The notes under the pieces: generated by a model
The model's database searches: none
Told to the model about the DNA's origin: nothing
What the model saw: the letters and a program-made list of their open reading frames with translations, nothing else
Source: an alpha proteobacterium IMCC14465
GTDB lineage: Bacteria > Pseudomonadota > Alphaproteobacteria > RS24
NCBI GenBank assembly: GCA_000293845.2
Contig: ALYF01000003.1
Span: forward strand, 434,001 to 498,000
Direction: 5' to 3'
Length of the DNA stretch: 64,000 nt
Shown here: positions 52,039-61,594 of the stretch, piece by piece
Layout: every line of letters begins with the position of its first letter
How positions within the stretch are numbered: position 1 is the stretch's first letter
Position numbers and translations under genes: made by a program

Positions 52039-53553
52039 ATGTTTGAAACACTGTCTGAAAATCTGGAAGGTATTTTTGACCGCTTGACCGGGCGCGGTGC
52101 GCTGTCTGAAAAAGATGTCGATGCCGCCCTTCAGGAAGTCCGAAAGGCTTTACTGGAAGCTGATGTGGCTCTGCCTGTCATTAAAGATTTCATTGCATCC
52201 GTCAAGCCAGCCGCGGTGGGGGCGAATGTGCTGAAATCGGTTAAGCCGGGTCAGCAGGTTATCAAAATCGTTCATGATCAATTGGTATCCATGCTCGGGG
52301 AGGCCGCGCCGCTTTCTTTTGAAGCTGTGCCGCCTGTTCCGGTGATGATGGTGGGTCTGCAAGGTTCGGGTAAAACCACCAGCACGGCTAAGATTGCTTT
52401 ACGCCTCAAAAATGAGAAGAAAAAAGTCCTGATGGCGTCTCTGGATACGTCGCGGCCTGCGGCGATGGAGCAGCTTCGGGTGCTGGGCGAACAAATTGAG
52501 GTTGAGACCCTGCCGATTGTTGACGGGCAACGCCCGGTTTCGATAGCCCAACGTGCGCTGGATGCTGGTCGGCTTGGTGGTTTCGATGTGGTCATGCTTG
52601 ATACGGCAGGTCGTACCAATGCAGATGAAGCGCTTATGGCGGAGCTTGCTGAGATTGAAAAAAATGCAAATCCGAAAGAGGTTTTGCTGGTCGCTGACAG
52701 CCTGACAGGTCAGGAAGCAGTCACGATTGCGGAGAAATTCAGCCAGCGCGTCAGTTTAAGCGGGATTGTTCTGACCCGAACTGAAGGTGACGGACGCGGC
52801 GGTGCGGCGCTTTCAATGCGCCATGTGACGGGCGTCCCGATTAAGTTTTTGGGAACGGGCGAGGCGACAGATAAAATTGAGGCCTTTGACGCCCAGCGCA
52901 TAGCGGGTCGTATTCTGGGTATGGGCGATGTTGTTGGGCTGGTTGAAAAGGCTGCTGAAACACTGGATGCCGAAAAAGCCGAAAAAATGGCAGCCCGCAT
53001 GAAAAAAGGGCAGTTCACGCTGGAAGATATGGCGGAACAGCTTAAACAAATGCAACGCATGGGGGGCATGGCTGGCGTTTTAAGTATGTTGCCAGGCAAT
53101 CTGCTGGGCAAAAAGGCGAAACAGCTTGGTAATCTTGGCATGGATGATAAAGAGCTTATACGTCAGGCGGCGATTGTTTCATCGATGACGCAGGCCGAAA
53201 AAGACAATCCGAAATTGCTGAATGCCAGCCGTAAAAAGCGTGTCGCTGCCGGCTCTGGTACGCAGGTTCAAGATGTGAATAAGCTGGTAAAAATGCACCG
53301 CCAAATGGCGGATATGATGAAAAAAATGGGCAAGGGCGGGCTGTCAGGCATGATGGGTGCGCTCAATGGCACTATGGGTGGAACCATGGGTGGCAACCTG
53401 CCCGCTGATTTACCATCTGGCAATCAAATGCAGGATTTTGACCAGCTTTCCAAACAATTAGGGGGATCGTCTTTCTCTGACCCGTTTGCGGGGGCTGGCT
53501 CTGACCCGTTCGCGGGGGCTGGGAAGTCGGGTTTTCCACCTAAGAAGAAATGA
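52039..53553 (+). CDS. ffh: Signal recognition particle protein Ffh
   Basis: A 504-residue SRP54-type GTPase that binds signal sequences and 4.5S RNA. G1 is VGLQGSGKTTSTAKIA, DTSRPAAMEQL is the insertion region, G3 is MLDTAGRTN, and the Met-rich M domain contains QMQRMGGMAGVLSMLPG and a Gly/Met-rich end. The G4 motif reads TRTEGDGRGG rather than the usual TKxD/TRxDGDARGG, replacing the guanine-recognising Asp by Glu. The C-terminus includes a duplicated SDPFAGAG from a 24-bp repeat. AAAAGG precedes the ATG. First gene of the ffh-rpsP-rimM-trmD-rplS cluster. Confidence 0.96.
   Translation: MFETLSENLEGIFDRLTGRGALSEKDVDAALQEVRKALLEADVALPVIKDFIASVKPAAVGANVLKSVKPGQQVIKIVHDQLVSMLGEAAPLSFEAVPPVPVMMVGLQGSGKTTSTAKIALRLKNEKKKVLMASLDTSRPAAMEQLRVLGEQIEVETLPIVDGQRPVSIAQRALDAGRLGGFDVVMLDTAGRTNADEALMAELAEIEKNANPKEVLLVADSLTGQEAVTIAEKFSQRVSLSGIVLTRTEGDGRGGAALSMRHVTGVPIKFLGTGEATDKIEAFDAQRIAGRILGMGDVVGLVEKAAETLDAEKAEKMAARMKKGQFTLEDMAEQLKQMQRMGGMAGVLSMLPGNLLGKKAKQLGNLGMDDKELIRQAAIVSSMTQAEKDNPKLLNASRKKRVAAGSGTQVQDVNKLVKMHRQMADMMKKMGKGGLSGMMGALNGTMGGTMGGNLPADLPSGNQMQDFDQLSKQLGGSSFSDPFAGAGSDPFAGAGKSGFPPKKK
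53476..53523. repeat. 24-bp tandem duplication near the 3' end of ffh
   Basis: TCTGACCCGTTTGCGGGGGC with TGGC (53476-53499) is followed by a near-identical unit (53500-53523) with two base changes. In frame, it doubles SDPFAGAG at the extreme C-terminus. Confidence 0.88.
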
Positions 53554-53580
53554 TTAAGTGATTTGAAAGGAATATAACCA

Positions 53581-54105
53581 ATGGCACTTAAAATTCGTAT
53601 GTCCCGGGGCGGGGCAAAGAAACGTCCTTATTACCGGATTGTTGTCGCAGACAGCCGGATGCCGCGTGACGGTCGGTTTATTGAGAGAGTGGGTATCTAC
53701 AACCCTCTTTTACCAAAAGATAACACTGAGCGCCTGCAACTCGAGCTAGACCGTATCAAGCATTGGCTTGAAAAAGGTGCAAAGCCATCTGACCGTGTCG
53801 CAAGATTCTTGGATGAAGCTGGCATGTGGAAGCGTACAGAGCGCAATAATCCACAAAAAGCACTCCCTGGTGTTAAAGCGCAAGAGCGCCTTGCGGCGAA
53901 GCAAGAGGCTGAGGAAGCTGCCAAAGAAGCTGAGAAAGCAGCCGCTGAAGAGCCTGTTGCCGAAGAAGCGCCAGCCGAAGAAGCACCTGCTGAAGAAGCA
54001 CCTGCTGAAGAAGCTCCTGCCGAAGAAGCACCTGCTGAAGAGGCTTCTGCCGAAGAAGCACCTGCCGAAGAAGCACCTGCTGAAGAGGCGGAAAAGGAAG
54101 ACTAA
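53581..54105 (+). CDS. rpsP: 30S ribosomal protein S16 with long acidic C-terminal extension
   Basis: The first ~85 residues are a standard bS16: [40 protein letters not shown] and [15 protein letters not shown]. The remaining ~85 residues are an Ala/Glu-rich tail whose last part is a repeat of the pentapeptide APAEE (15-bp DNA units at about 53961-54090). Alphaproteobacterial S16 proteins often carry such tails, but the repeat makes this one about twice the core length. The final codons contain AAGGAAG, which serves as ribosome-binding site for rimM. Confidence 0.95.
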   Translation: MALKIRMSRGGAKKRPYYRIVVADSRMPRDGRFIERVGIYNPLLPKDNTERLQLELDRIKHWLEKGAKPSDRVARFLDEAGMWKRTERNNPQKALPGVKAQERLAAKQEAEEAAKEAEKAAAEEPVAEEAPAEEAPAEEAPAEEAPAEEAPAEEASAEEAPAEEAPAEEAEKED

Positions 54106-54792
54106 TTGGCGTCTCGAAAACGTGGAGATGCGGGAGGTATTCAGGGCGCGCAGTCCAAGGAGACTGTGGCGTCCAAGGAGACTGTGGCGTCCAAGGAGAC
54201 TGTGGCGTCCAAGGAGACTGTGGCGTCCAAGGAGACTGTGGCGTCCCAAGACTCCATGCAGTCCAAGGGTGACACCCGGCGTGACAAAAATCGTATCTGT
54301 GTGGGCGCGATTGCCGGTGCGCATGGGGTAAAAGGGGATGTCCGAATAAAGACATTCACAGAAGACCCGATGGATATCGCCGCTTATGGGGTTTTGTCTG
54401 ACGAGGCCGGACAAACCACGTTTGAGATTCTGACCACCTATCCCGATAAAATGGGGGCACGTGTTCGTTTTAGAAATGTTACGTCTCGCTCACATGCTGA
54501 GACGTTGAAAGGCACGCGCCTTTATATTGACCGCGAGAACCTTCCTGACTTGGAAGATGAAGATTTTTATCACGCTGATTTGATTGGCCTCGTTGCGGTG
54601 ACAGACCAAGGTGAGACACTCGGTGAGGTCAAAGCCGTCCATAATTTCGGCGCTGAAGATTTGCTAGACATTGACGATCAACTTATCCCTTTTACCAAGT
54701 CGAATGTGCCTGAAATTGATTTTCAGTCGGGAACGCTTACAGTTATCCCTCCGCAAGATTTTGACAATTTTGATGATGAGGCAAGCGAATGA
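54106..54792 (+). CDS. rimM: Ribosome maturation factor RimM with repeated N-terminal extension
   Basis: RimM binds S19 and assists 30S maturation. The core begins near residue 63 with [20 protein letters not shown] and continues with [34 protein letters not shown] and the PRC-barrel part [13 protein letters not shown]. The 62 residues before it are not RimM-like: residues 17-46 are five exact copies of SKETVA. The TTG at 54106, directly after the rpsP stop, has AAGGAAG at 54092-54098 upstream and is the likely start; an ATG at 54256 would skip the repeat but has no ribosome-binding site. Overlaps trmD by four bases. Confidence 0.88.
   Translation: MASRKRGDAGGIQGAQSKETVASKETVASKETVASKETVASKETVASQDSMQSKGDTRRDKNRICVGAIAGAHGVKGDVRIKTFTEDPMDIAAYGVLSDEAGQTTFEILTTYPDKMGARVRFRNVTSRSHAETLKGTRLYIDRENLPDLEDEDFYHADLIGLVAVTDQGETLGEVKAVHNFGAEDLLDIDDQLIPFTKSNVPEIDFQSGTLTVIPPQDFDNFDDEASE
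54154..54243. repeat. 18-bp tandem repeat, 5 exact copies, in the N-terminal part of rimM
   Basis: TCCAAGGAGACTGTGGCG occurs five times without a single mismatch (54154-54243), followed by a diverged unit TCCCAAGACTCCATGCAG. The 18-bp unit keeps the frame, so copy number could change without breaking rimM. Confidence 0.95.
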
Positions 54793-55502
54793 GCTGGCAA
54801 GCCTGTGTGATTACACTGTTACCGGAAGCTTTTCCCGGCATATTGGGGCATTCGCTTGCAGGCCGGGCGCTTGCAGGCCGGGCGTTGGATGAAGGCGTTT
54901 GGTCGCTTGATATTATCGCTTTGCGTGATTTCGGCGCGGGTAAGCATCAATCCGTTGATGACACACCCTCTGGCGGTGGCGCGGGCATGGTGTTGCGCGC
55001 AGATATAGCCGCGGCGGCCTATGATAAGGCGGTTGCGGCGCATCCCGGTCTGCCGGTTTTGGCGATGACCCCGCGCGGTAAACCTCTGACACAGCAAAGA
55101 GTTCAAGCGTTGGCAGATGGCCCGGGCGTGATTGTTTTTTGCTCGCGTTTTGAGGGTGTGGATGAGCGGTTTTACGACACACGCATGGTTGAAGAAGTTA
55201 GCATCGGCGATTATGTGCTGTCGGGTGGCGAAGTCGCTGCGCAAGTGGTTCTTGATGCGGCTTTGCGGCTGCGTCCCGGTGTTATGGGCGATGCACGTTC
55301 TGGCGAAGATGAGAGTTTTTCGGCAGGCTTGTTGGAATATCCGCATTATACGCGCCCAGCAGAGTTTGAAGGGCATAATATCCCTGATATTCTTACCTCC
55401 GGTGATCATGCCAAAGTTGATGCATGGCGGCAGGAGATGTCAGAACAGATAACCCGCGAAAGACGACCGGATTTGTGGGAAATCTACAAAAAAAAGACCT
55501 AA
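54789..55502 (+). CDS. trmD: tRNA (guanine37-N1)-methyltransferase TrmD
   Basis: A 237-residue SPOUT enzyme that methylates G37 in tRNAs reading CNN and some other codons. [20 protein letters not shown] is the start; [44 protein letters not shown] (the SAM-binding knot) and [20 protein letters not shown] follow. Residues ~22-31 contain a duplicated LAGRA encoded by a 15-bp DNA duplication. Its start overlaps the rimM end. Confidence 0.96.
   Translation: MSWQACVITLLPEAFPGILGHSLAGRALAGRALDEGVWSLDIIALRDFGAGKHQSVDDTPSGGGAGMVLRADIAAAAYDKAVAAHPGLPVLAMTPRGKPLTQQRVQALADGPGVIVFCSRFEGVDERFYDTRMVEEVSIGDYVLSGGEVAAQVVLDAALRLRPGVMGDARSGEDESFSAGLLEYPHYTRPAEFEGHNIPDILTSGDHAKVDAWRQEMSEQITRERRPDLWEIYKKKT
54855..54884. 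repeat. 15-bp tandem duplication in trmD
   Basis: CTTGCAGGCCGGGCG occurs twice without mismatch (54855-54869, 54870-54884), giving an in-frame [10 protein letters not shown] in an N-terminal helix of TrmD. Confidence 0.9.
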
Positions 55503-55662
55503 TCGGGTGAATTTTACCGATTTTAACCCGCATAATATTTATCTTGTCTTTACATAATGAAATTAGCTGTTTTTATGGGCAAAAAGGGGTGACAAGGGTG
55601 AGTTTCCATGGTAATTGCCCCCATCCGGTTAGGAATGATATTTTTATAACCGTTATTTTTTT

Positions 55663-55688
55663 GTGCCGATTAATAGTGCCGATAAAAT
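55663..55688. repeat. 13-bp tandem duplication in the trmD-rplS gap
   Basis: GTGCCGATTAATA (55663-55675) is followed by GTGCCGATAAAAT (55676-55688). The surrounding 288-bp gap contains no gene; it may hold an rplS leader or promoter, but I recognise no defined element. Confidence 0.65.
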
Positions 55689-55790
55689 GTAATGAACATA
55701 CTCGGCTTGGTTTTTAGGGGTCTTAAAGGCCGATTTAAGCCAATTTATAATGCCAGTTTATATTGCTGGACACATTGAATGGATGAAGCC

Positions 55791-56255
55791 ATGAACTTGA
55801 TTGATGAACTGAACCGCGAACATATCGCAGAAATTGCTGGTGATAAAAACGTGCCGGATTTCCAAGCCGGAGACACGCTCAAGGTGAATGTCAAAGTTAA
55901 GGAAGGCACACGCGAACGTATTCAGGCCTATGAAGGTGTGTGTATTGCCCGCTCCGGTACAGGTCTCAATGCAAGTTTTACCGTGCGCAAAATCAGCTAT
56001 GGTGAAGGTGTTGAGCGTGTTTTCCCGGTTTATAGCCCACTCGTTGACAGCATTGAGGTTGTGCGCCGTGGACGTGTCCGCCGCGCCAAGCTCTATTATC
56101 TGCGTGGCCTGACGGGTAAAGCGGCTCGTATTACTGAACGCCGTACAGCGCGTAAAGTCGCTGATAATGACGCTGTGGCTGCCAAGCCTGCTAAAGAAGC
56201 CCCTCAAACTGAGACAGCTGAAGCGGCGACACCTACAGAAGGCGGCGCTGAATAA
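55791..56255 (+). CDS. rplS: 50S ribosomal protein L19
   Basis: A 154-residue bL19 located at the 30S-50S interface. [15 protein letters not shown] is the standard start; [54 protein letters not shown] and [13 protein letters not shown] complete the core, followed by a 35-residue Ala/Glu-rich tail. I use the ATG at 55791 (GGATGAAG just upstream) rather than an ATG at 55779. Last translation gene of the ffh cluster, 288 bp after trmD. Confidence 0.95.
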   Translation: MNLIDELNREHIAEIAGDKNVPDFQAGDTLKVNVKVKEGTRERIQAYEGVCIARSGTGLNASFTVRKISYGEGVERVFPVYSPLVDSIEVVRRGRVRRAKLYYLRGLTGKAARITERRTARKVADNDAVAAKPAKEAPQTETAEAATPTEGGAE

Positions 56256-56355
56256 GCCGTCACTTTCTTAAATGCCATTCATTGTGGTATCTTTTTATTT
56301 GTGCCCTGGCAGTTAAAATTCATTCAATTCAGGGCTGTTTTGGAGAGGTGAACTC

Positions 56356-57765
56356 ATGTCTCATACGACGCTCTATGATAAAATCTGGCAAGCGCATCTT
56401 GTTGATGAACAAGATGACGGCAATTGCCTTCTTTACATTGACAGACACCTTATTCACGAGGTCACAAGCCCGCAGGCCTTTGAGGGGCTAAGAATGTCAG
56501 GTCGTCAGGTGCGCGTGCCGTCTAAAACCCTCGCCGTTGCCGACCATAATATACCGACAACAAACCGCGCCGGTGGTGTTGAGGCGATTGAGGACGAGCA
56601 GAGCCGTATCCAAATCGAGACGCTGGAAAAAAACTGTGCCGATTTCGGCATTGACCATATCGGCATGATGGATTTGCGTCAGGGTATTGTGCATGTCACT
56701 GGCCCTGAAGAAGGCTTTACCATGCCGGGTCTGACAATTGTTTGCGGTGACAGTCACACATCTACGCATGGTGCTTTTGGTGCGCTTGCACATGGTATTG
56801 GCACGTCCGAGGTTGAGCATGTGCTTGCGACGCAAACACTGGCACAACGCAAAGCGAAAAATTTCCGCGTTAATGTGATTGGCGATGCGCCTGATTACAT
56901 CACAGCGAAAGATATTGCGCTTGCTGTTATTGGTGAAATCGGCACAGCCGGTGGCACAGGTTATGTTCTGGAATATGCTGGCCCTGCGATTGAAGCCCTG
57001 ACTATGGAAGGACGTATGACGCTTTGTAATATGTCTATTGAGGCGGGCGCACGTGCGGGACTGATTGCGCCGGATGAGAAAACATTTGAGTATCTTAAAG
57101 ACAGACCAAGAGTGCCTAAGGGCGCAGATTGGGATGCTGCGGTTGCCTATTGGAAGACATTGAGTTCTGACCCTGAGGCTGTTTTTGACCGCGAAATTAC
57201 CATTGATGCTGCGAATTTGCCGCCATTGGTCACATGGGGCACAAGCCCTCAGGATGTGATTTCCATTAATGGACGCGTCCCCGACCCTGCCGCGATTGAC
57301 AATGAAGCGCGCCGCAAGGCAACCGAACGCGCGCTGGCCTATATGGGTTTGGAAGCTGATATGCCGGTTCAATCAATCGAGATTGACCGTGTGTTTATCG
57401 GGTCTTGCACCAATAGCCGGATTGAAGATTTGCGCGCCGCCGCAAAAGTGATTGAGGGTAAAAAAGTGGCTGACCGCGTTAACGCGATGGTTGTGCCGGG
57501 GTCAGGTCTTGTTAAAAAACAAGCCGAAGCGGAAGGTCTTGATAAGGTCTTTCTGGATGCCGGTTTTGAATGGCGTGATCCAGGCTGCTCCATGTGTCTT
57601 GCGATGAATGCAGATAAGCTGTCCCCGCAAGAGCGTTGTGCGTCGACCTCGAACAGGAATTTTGAAGGGCGTCAGGGGCGTGAAGGCCGGACGCATCTTG
57701 TTTCACCTGCAATGGCGGCAGCGGCTGCTATTCACGGTCATTTTGTCGATATTCGTGACTTTTAA
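56356..57765 (+). CDS. leuC: 3-isopropylmalate dehydratase large subunit
   Basis: A 469-residue aconitase-family subunit that, with LeuD, isomerises 2- to 3-isopropylmalate in leucine synthesis. [47 protein letters not shown] and [15 protein letters not shown] show the three Cys that bind the [4Fe-4S] cluster and the substrate-binding His/Asp. Length is exact for the bacterial class. It is 100 bp after rplS and 15 bp before leuD. Confidence 0.97.
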   Translation: MSHTTLYDKIWQAHLVDEQDDGNCLLYIDRHLIHEVTSPQAFEGLRMSGRQVRVPSKTLAVADHNIPTTNRAGGVEAIEDEQSRIQIETLEKNCADFGIDHIGMMDLRQGIVHVTGPEEGFTMPGLTIVCGDSHTSTHGAFGALAHGIGTSEVEHVLATQTLAQRKAKNFRVNVIGDAPDYITAKDIALAVIGEIGTAGGTGYVLEYAGPAIEALTMEGRMTLCNMSIEAGARAGLIAPDEKTFEYLKDRPRVPKGADWDAAVAYWKTLSSDPEAVFDREITIDAANLPPLVTWGTSPQDVISINGRVPDPAAIDNEARRKATERALAYMGLEADMPVQSIEIDRVFIGSCTNSRIEDLRAAAKVIEGKKVADRVNAMVVPGSGLVKKQAEAEGLDKVFLDAGFEWRDPGCSMCLAMNADKLSPQERCASTSNRNFEGRQGREGRTHLVSPAMAAAAAIHGHFVDIRDF

Positions 57766-57780
57766 TCGGAGGCTATCCTA

Positions 57781-58383
57781 ATGGAAAAATTTACAACCTT
57801 TGAAGGCATCGTCGCGCCGCTTGATATGATTAATGTCGACACGGATATGATTGTGCCAAAGCAGTTTTTGAAAACAATTAAACGCTCAGGTCTGGGCGCA
57901 AATGTTTTTGATGAAATGCGCTTTCGTCCTGATGGGTCAGAGATTGAGGATTTTGTCCTTAATCAACCTGATTACCGTCAGTCACAAATTCTGGTTGCCG
58001 GAGATAATTTTGGCTGTGGGTCAAGCCGTGAGCATGCGCCTTGGGCGTTGCTGGATTTTGGCTTCCGTTGTGTTATCGCGCCGAGCTTTGCTGATATTTT
58101 CTTCAATAATTGCTTCAAAAACGGCATTTTGCCGATAGCTTTGCCGCAAACTGAAGTTGATAAATTAATGGCGGATGCCAAGCAGGGCAATGGCACTGTT
58201 CTGACCATCAATCTTGAGGCGCAAACCATCACGCGTCCTAATGGTGAGACGATTGCTTTTGACGTCGACCCGTTCAAAAGAAATTGTCTGATTGAAGGTT
58301 TGGACGATATTGGCCTAACCCTGAAAAAAAGCGAAAAAATTGATGCTTTTGAAGCGGAACGTAATCAGCTCGCTTGGTGCTGA
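57781..58383 (+). CDS. leuD: 3-isopropylmalate dehydratase small subunit
   Basis: A 200-residue swivel-domain subunit partnering LeuC. Conserved parts are [40 protein letters not shown] and [18 protein letters not shown]. An GGAGGC-like site precedes the ATG at 57781. The last codons and stop (58381-58383) start a short tandem repeat that continues into the gap before leuB. Confidence 0.96.
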   Translation: MEKFTTFEGIVAPLDMINVDTDMIVPKQFLKTIKRSGLGANVFDEMRFRPDGSEIEDFVLNQPDYRQSQILVAGDNFGCGSSREHAPWALLDFGFRCVIAPSFADIFFNNCFKNGILPIALPQTEVDKLMADAKQGNGTVLTINLEAQTITRPNGETIAFDVDPFKRNCLIEGLDDIGLTLKKSEKIDAFEAERNQLAWC

Positions 58384-58418
58384 AAATGGGCACTGAATGG
58401 GTGCTGAATGCGCTCTAA
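58375..58418. repeat. 11-12-bp tandem repeat at the 3' end of leuD
   Basis: TGGTGCTGAAAA (58375-58386), TGGGCACTGAA (58387-58397), TGGGTGCTGAA (58398-58408) and a weaker TGCGCTCTAAA follow each other. The first unit contains the leuD stop codon; the others lie beyond it. Confidence 0.75.
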
Positions 58419-58464
58419 ATAGCCTGAACTATAGAAAATCTAGCCATTAATAAGGGGTAACGTC

Positions 58465-59577
58465 ATGGGTAAAATATTAATGCTTCCGGGCGATGGTATC
58501 GGTATCGAAGTCATGGCTGAGGTGCGGCGTGTCATTGACTGGTATGGTACACAGCGCGGCTTTGATGTCACCATTGATGAAGATCTCGTGGGCGGCTGTG
58601 CCTATGACGCGCATGGTCAGGCCATTTCTGATGCAGCCATGGAAAAGGCGCATCAATCTGATGCGGTGATGCTGGGCGCGGTCGGTGGCCCGCAATGGGA
58701 TGGCGTTGCTTATGATGTCCGCCCCGAGGCAGGGCTTCTCAGATTGCGGGGTGAATTGGGACTTTTTGCCAATTTGCGTCCGGCAATTTGTTTTTCTGCC
58801 CTTGCCGATGCCTCTTCTTTAAAACGCGATATTATTGAAGGTTTGGATATTCTGATTGTCCGCGAATTGACCGGTGGTGTTTATTTTGGTGAACCGCGCG
58901 GGATTGAAGATTTGGGTGATGGTCAAAGACGCGGTGTGAACACGCAGGTTTATGAAACATATGAAATCGAACGCATTGCCCGTGTTGCTGGTGACCTCGC
59001 CATGAAGCGCGATAAGCGATTGGCTTCGGCTGAAAAACGTAATGTGATGGAAAGCGGTTTGCTCTGGAATGAGGAAGTCACCCGCATTATCGGGAATGAG
59101 TTTCCTGAGTTGGAGCTGGAGCATGTTCTGGCTGATAATTGCGCCATGCAGCTTGTCCGTAATCCGAAACAATATGATGTATTGGTCACTGACAATCTAT
59201 TTGGTGATTTGCTCTCCGATGTGGCGGCAATGTTAACCGGCTCTCTCGGCATGCTGCCATCTGCGGCTCTTGGCGCGGCGGATGATGAAGGTCGTGCCAA
59301 AGCCATGTATGAACCCGTTCATGGGTCTGCCCCCGATATTGCCGGACAGGGCATTGCTAACCCGATTGCCACCATCATGTCTTTTGCCATGGCACTGAGA
59401 TACAGTTTTAATCGTGGTCAGGACGCTGATTTGCTGGAAGCCGCCGTCACGGATGTGCTGGATAAGGGCATTCGCTGTGGCGATATTATGCAACCAGGCA
59501 TGCAAAAAGTTGGCACAGTCGGTATGGGTGATGCTGTATTGGCGTCACTGAATGAGCTTCAGGAGCAATATTCATAA
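58465..59577 (+). CDS. leuB: 3-isopropylmalate dehydrogenase
   Basis: A 370-residue NAD-dependent oxidative decarboxylase, the third leucine-specific step. [73 protein letters not shown] and [20 protein letters not shown] are all standard. Length is normal. Its stop overlaps the start of asd by one base. Confidence 0.97.
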   Translation: MGKILMLPGDGIGIEVMAEVRRVIDWYGTQRGFDVTIDEDLVGGCAYDAHGQAISDAAMEKAHQSDAVMLGAVGGPQWDGVAYDVRPEAGLLRLRGELGLFANLRPAICFSALADASSLKRDIIEGLDILIVRELTGGVYFGEPRGIEDLGDGQRRGVNTQVYETYEIERIARVAGDLAMKRDKRLASAEKRNVMESGLLWNEEVTRIIGNEFPELELEHVLADNCAMQLVRNPKQYDVLVTDNLFGDLLSDVAAMLTGSLGMLPSAALGAADDEGRAKAMYEPVHGSAPDIAGQGIANPIATIMSFAMALRYSFNRGQDADLLEAAVTDVLDKGIRCGDIMQPGMQKVGTVGMGDAVLASLNELQEQYS

Positions 59578-60599
59578 TGGGCTATCATATTGCCATTGCC
59601 GGTGCGACTGGAAATGTCGGCAGAGAAATTCTCAATATTTTGTCAGAACGCGGATTTCCGGCAACCGAAGTGTTTGGGCTGGCCTCACGGCGTTCGCAGG
59701 GGAGAGAAATAAGTTTCGGCGATAAGACGCTTAAAGCCTCCGCCATGGAAAATTTTGACTGGTCAAAAGCCGATATTGCTTTGTTTGCTTGCGGTTCGGC
59801 GGCGACTAAAGAATTTGCGCCCAAAGCGGCGGCGGCGGGCTGTATTGTTATTGATAACAGCTCTCTTTATCGCATGGATGAAGATGTGCCGTTGATTGTT
59901 CCCGAAGTTAACCCTGAAGCATTGGCGGGTTATAAAAAGAAAAATATCATCGCCAATCCGAATTGCTCCACCGCGCAACTGGTTGTAGCTTTAAAACCAT
60001 TGCATGAGATTGCGCAAATCAAACGCGTTGTTGTGTCGACTTATCAATCTGTTTCAGGTGCGGGCAATGCCGCGATGGATGAATTATTCACCCAGACGCG
60101 GGGTATTTTTGTCAATGACGCTATGGTGAAAGAGAATTTCACAAAGCAGATTGCTTTTAATGTCATTCCTCATATCGATGTTTTTATGGATGATGGCAGC
60201 ACCAAAGAAGAATGGAAAATGGTTGTCGAAACGAAAAAAATTCTCGACCCTGCCATTGAAATGACCGCGACATGTGTGCGTGTGCCGGTATTTGTCGGGC
60301 ATTCAGAAGCGGTAACGATTGAGTTCGCCAAGCCGATTGACGAGAAACAAGCGCGTGAAGTTTTGCGCGAGGCGCCCGGTCTGTTGGTTGTCGATAAAAG
60401 AGAAGATGGTGGTTATGTCACGCCGGTCGAATGTGTTGGCGATTATGCGACATTTGTCTCGCGTATCCGAAAAGACCCGACTGTCGAACATGGGCTGAAT
60501 ATTTGGGTGGTTTCTGACAATCTCAGAAAAGGCGCGGCGCTGAATGCCGTTCAAATCGCCGAAGAACTTGTCGAACGGCACTTAAAGGCACCAGCTTAA
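59577..60599 (+). CDS. asd: Aspartate-semialdehyde dehydrogenase
   Basis: A 340-residue enzyme that reduces aspartyl phosphate to the semialdehyde, the branch point to lysine/DAP, threonine and methionine. GATGNVGREILNILSERGFP is the NADP loop; NPNCSTAQLVVALKPLHE contains the active-site Cys; YQSVSGAGNAAMDEL and VPVFVGHSEAVTIEF with the catalytic His follow. It is translationally coupled to leuB. Product feeds DapF made elsewhere in this window. Confidence 0.97.
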   Translation: MGYHIAIAGATGNVGREILNILSERGFPATEVFGLASRRSQGREISFGDKTLKASAMENFDWSKADIALFACGSAATKEFAPKAAAAGCIVIDNSSLYRMDEDVPLIVPEVNPEALAGYKKKNIIANPNCSTAQLVVALKPLHEIAQIKRVVVSTYQSVSGAGNAAMDELFTQTRGIFVNDAMVKENFTKQIAFNVIPHIDVFMDDGSTKEEWKMVVETKKILDPAIEMTATCVRVPVFVGHSEAVTIEFAKPIDEKQAREVLREAPGLLVVDKREDGGYVTPVECVGDYATFVSRIRKDPTVEHGLNIWVVSDNLRKGAALNAVQIAEELVERHLKAPA

Positions 60600-60614
60600 A
60601 ATGAGCTTCTTGAA

Positions 60615-61487
60615 ATGAAGAAGTCCGATGCCCGTCTACATCCAAGGCGCAGTGCGCTTTTTATGCCGGGGAGCAATGACAGGGCGCTGATAAAGGCGCG
60701 GACTCTGCCCGCTGATTGCATTATTATTGACCTTGAAGACGCGGTTGCACCGGAAGAGAAACAGCTTGCGCGTGAGGCGGCGGTGGCGCATCTCAGTGAG
60801 GGTGGGTTTGGCAAGCGTGAACGCATTTTGCGGATAAATGATCCGTCAGATGCAGTCGGGCAGGCGGATATAACGGCGGTCAATGCTTTACCCGCTGAAG
60901 CGTTGCCGGAGGCCATTTTATTGCCCAAAATTAACAATAATGGTGACCTCGATAGCGCCAATCTCTCGAAAGATATGCCTCTTTGGGTGATGATTGAAAC
61001 CGCACAGGCGGTTTTGAATTGTGCTGAAATTGCTGCGCATCCACAGGTGACTTGCCTTATTGCAGGTACGAATGATTTGGCAAAAGACATGCAGATACGC
61101 TCTCGGGCCAAAAGAGAAGGCATGCTCTATGCGCTGTCAAAAATGGTGACAGCGGCGCGGGCGCATCGGCTTAGTGTTTTGGATGGCGTGTTTAACGATA
61201 TTCATGACCTTGCAGGCCTGCGTCTTGAGTGCGAACACGGCTTGGCGCTTGGTTTTGATGGCAAAACGCTGATACATCCTAATCAGATTGAAACGGCGAA
61301 CACGCTATTTGCGCCGACATCCGATGAAATTGATGAGGCTAAAAGCATTATTTCGGCTTTTGAAGCGCCTGAAAATGCCGGTAAAGGCGTGATTAAGGTG
61401 AATGGAAAAATGACCGAATTACTGCATTTGGGGCAGGCGCGGCAGCTTGTTGCGATTGCGGCAGCGATTCAGAATATGGAGACCTAG
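60615..61487 (+). CDS. HpcH/HpaI (CitE-like) CoA ester lyase
   Basis: A 290-residue TIM-barrel lyase of the CitE/malyl-CoA lyase family. RRSALFMPGSNDRALIKA, DCIIIDLEDAVAPEEK (metal-binding Asp/Glu), ILRINDP, LPKINNNGDL, LWVMIETAQAVLNCAEIA and CLIAGTNDLAKDM are family landmarks, and GKTLIHPNQIETAN the C-terminal one. Candidates are L-malyl-CoA, beta-methylmalyl-CoA or citramalyl-CoA cleavage, not separable here. It lies between asd and sdhC, which would suit an acetate or itaconate pathway, with acs elsewhere in the window. The ATG at 60615 is used. Confidence 0.9.
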   Translation: MKKSDARLHPRRSALFMPGSNDRALIKARTLPADCIIIDLEDAVAPEEKQLAREAAVAHLSEGGFGKRERILRINDPSDAVGQADITAVNALPAEALPEAILLPKINNNGDLDSANLSKDMPLWVMIETAQAVLNCAEIAAHPQVTCLIAGTNDLAKDMQIRSRAKREGMLYALSKMVTAARAHRLSVLDGVFNDIHDLAGLRLECEHGLALGFDGKTLIHPNQIETANTLFAPTSDEIDEAKSIISAFEAPENAGKGVIKVNGKMTELLHLGQARQLVAIAAAIQNMET

Positions 61488-61594
61488 ACACTTCTCTTTT
61501 CACATGATGTTCCCTGCGCCGACCTGTCGCACTGGTGAGGATGACATTACGAGATGTGAAGAGTATAAGTGGTTCTTGAACTTGGGAAGTAAGT

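Noticed and set aside
51816-52046. 76-codon plus-strand frame before ffh
   Set aside because: It overlaps the ffh start in another frame, has no family resemblance and no ribosome-binding site; the dapF-ffh gap is more likely just a promoter region.
53746-54414. Long minus-strand frame opposite rpsP/rimM with repeated HSLLGR-like segments
   Set aside because: It is the mirror of the repeats in rpsP and rimM; multiples of three keep several frames open. Both plus-strand genes are well supported.
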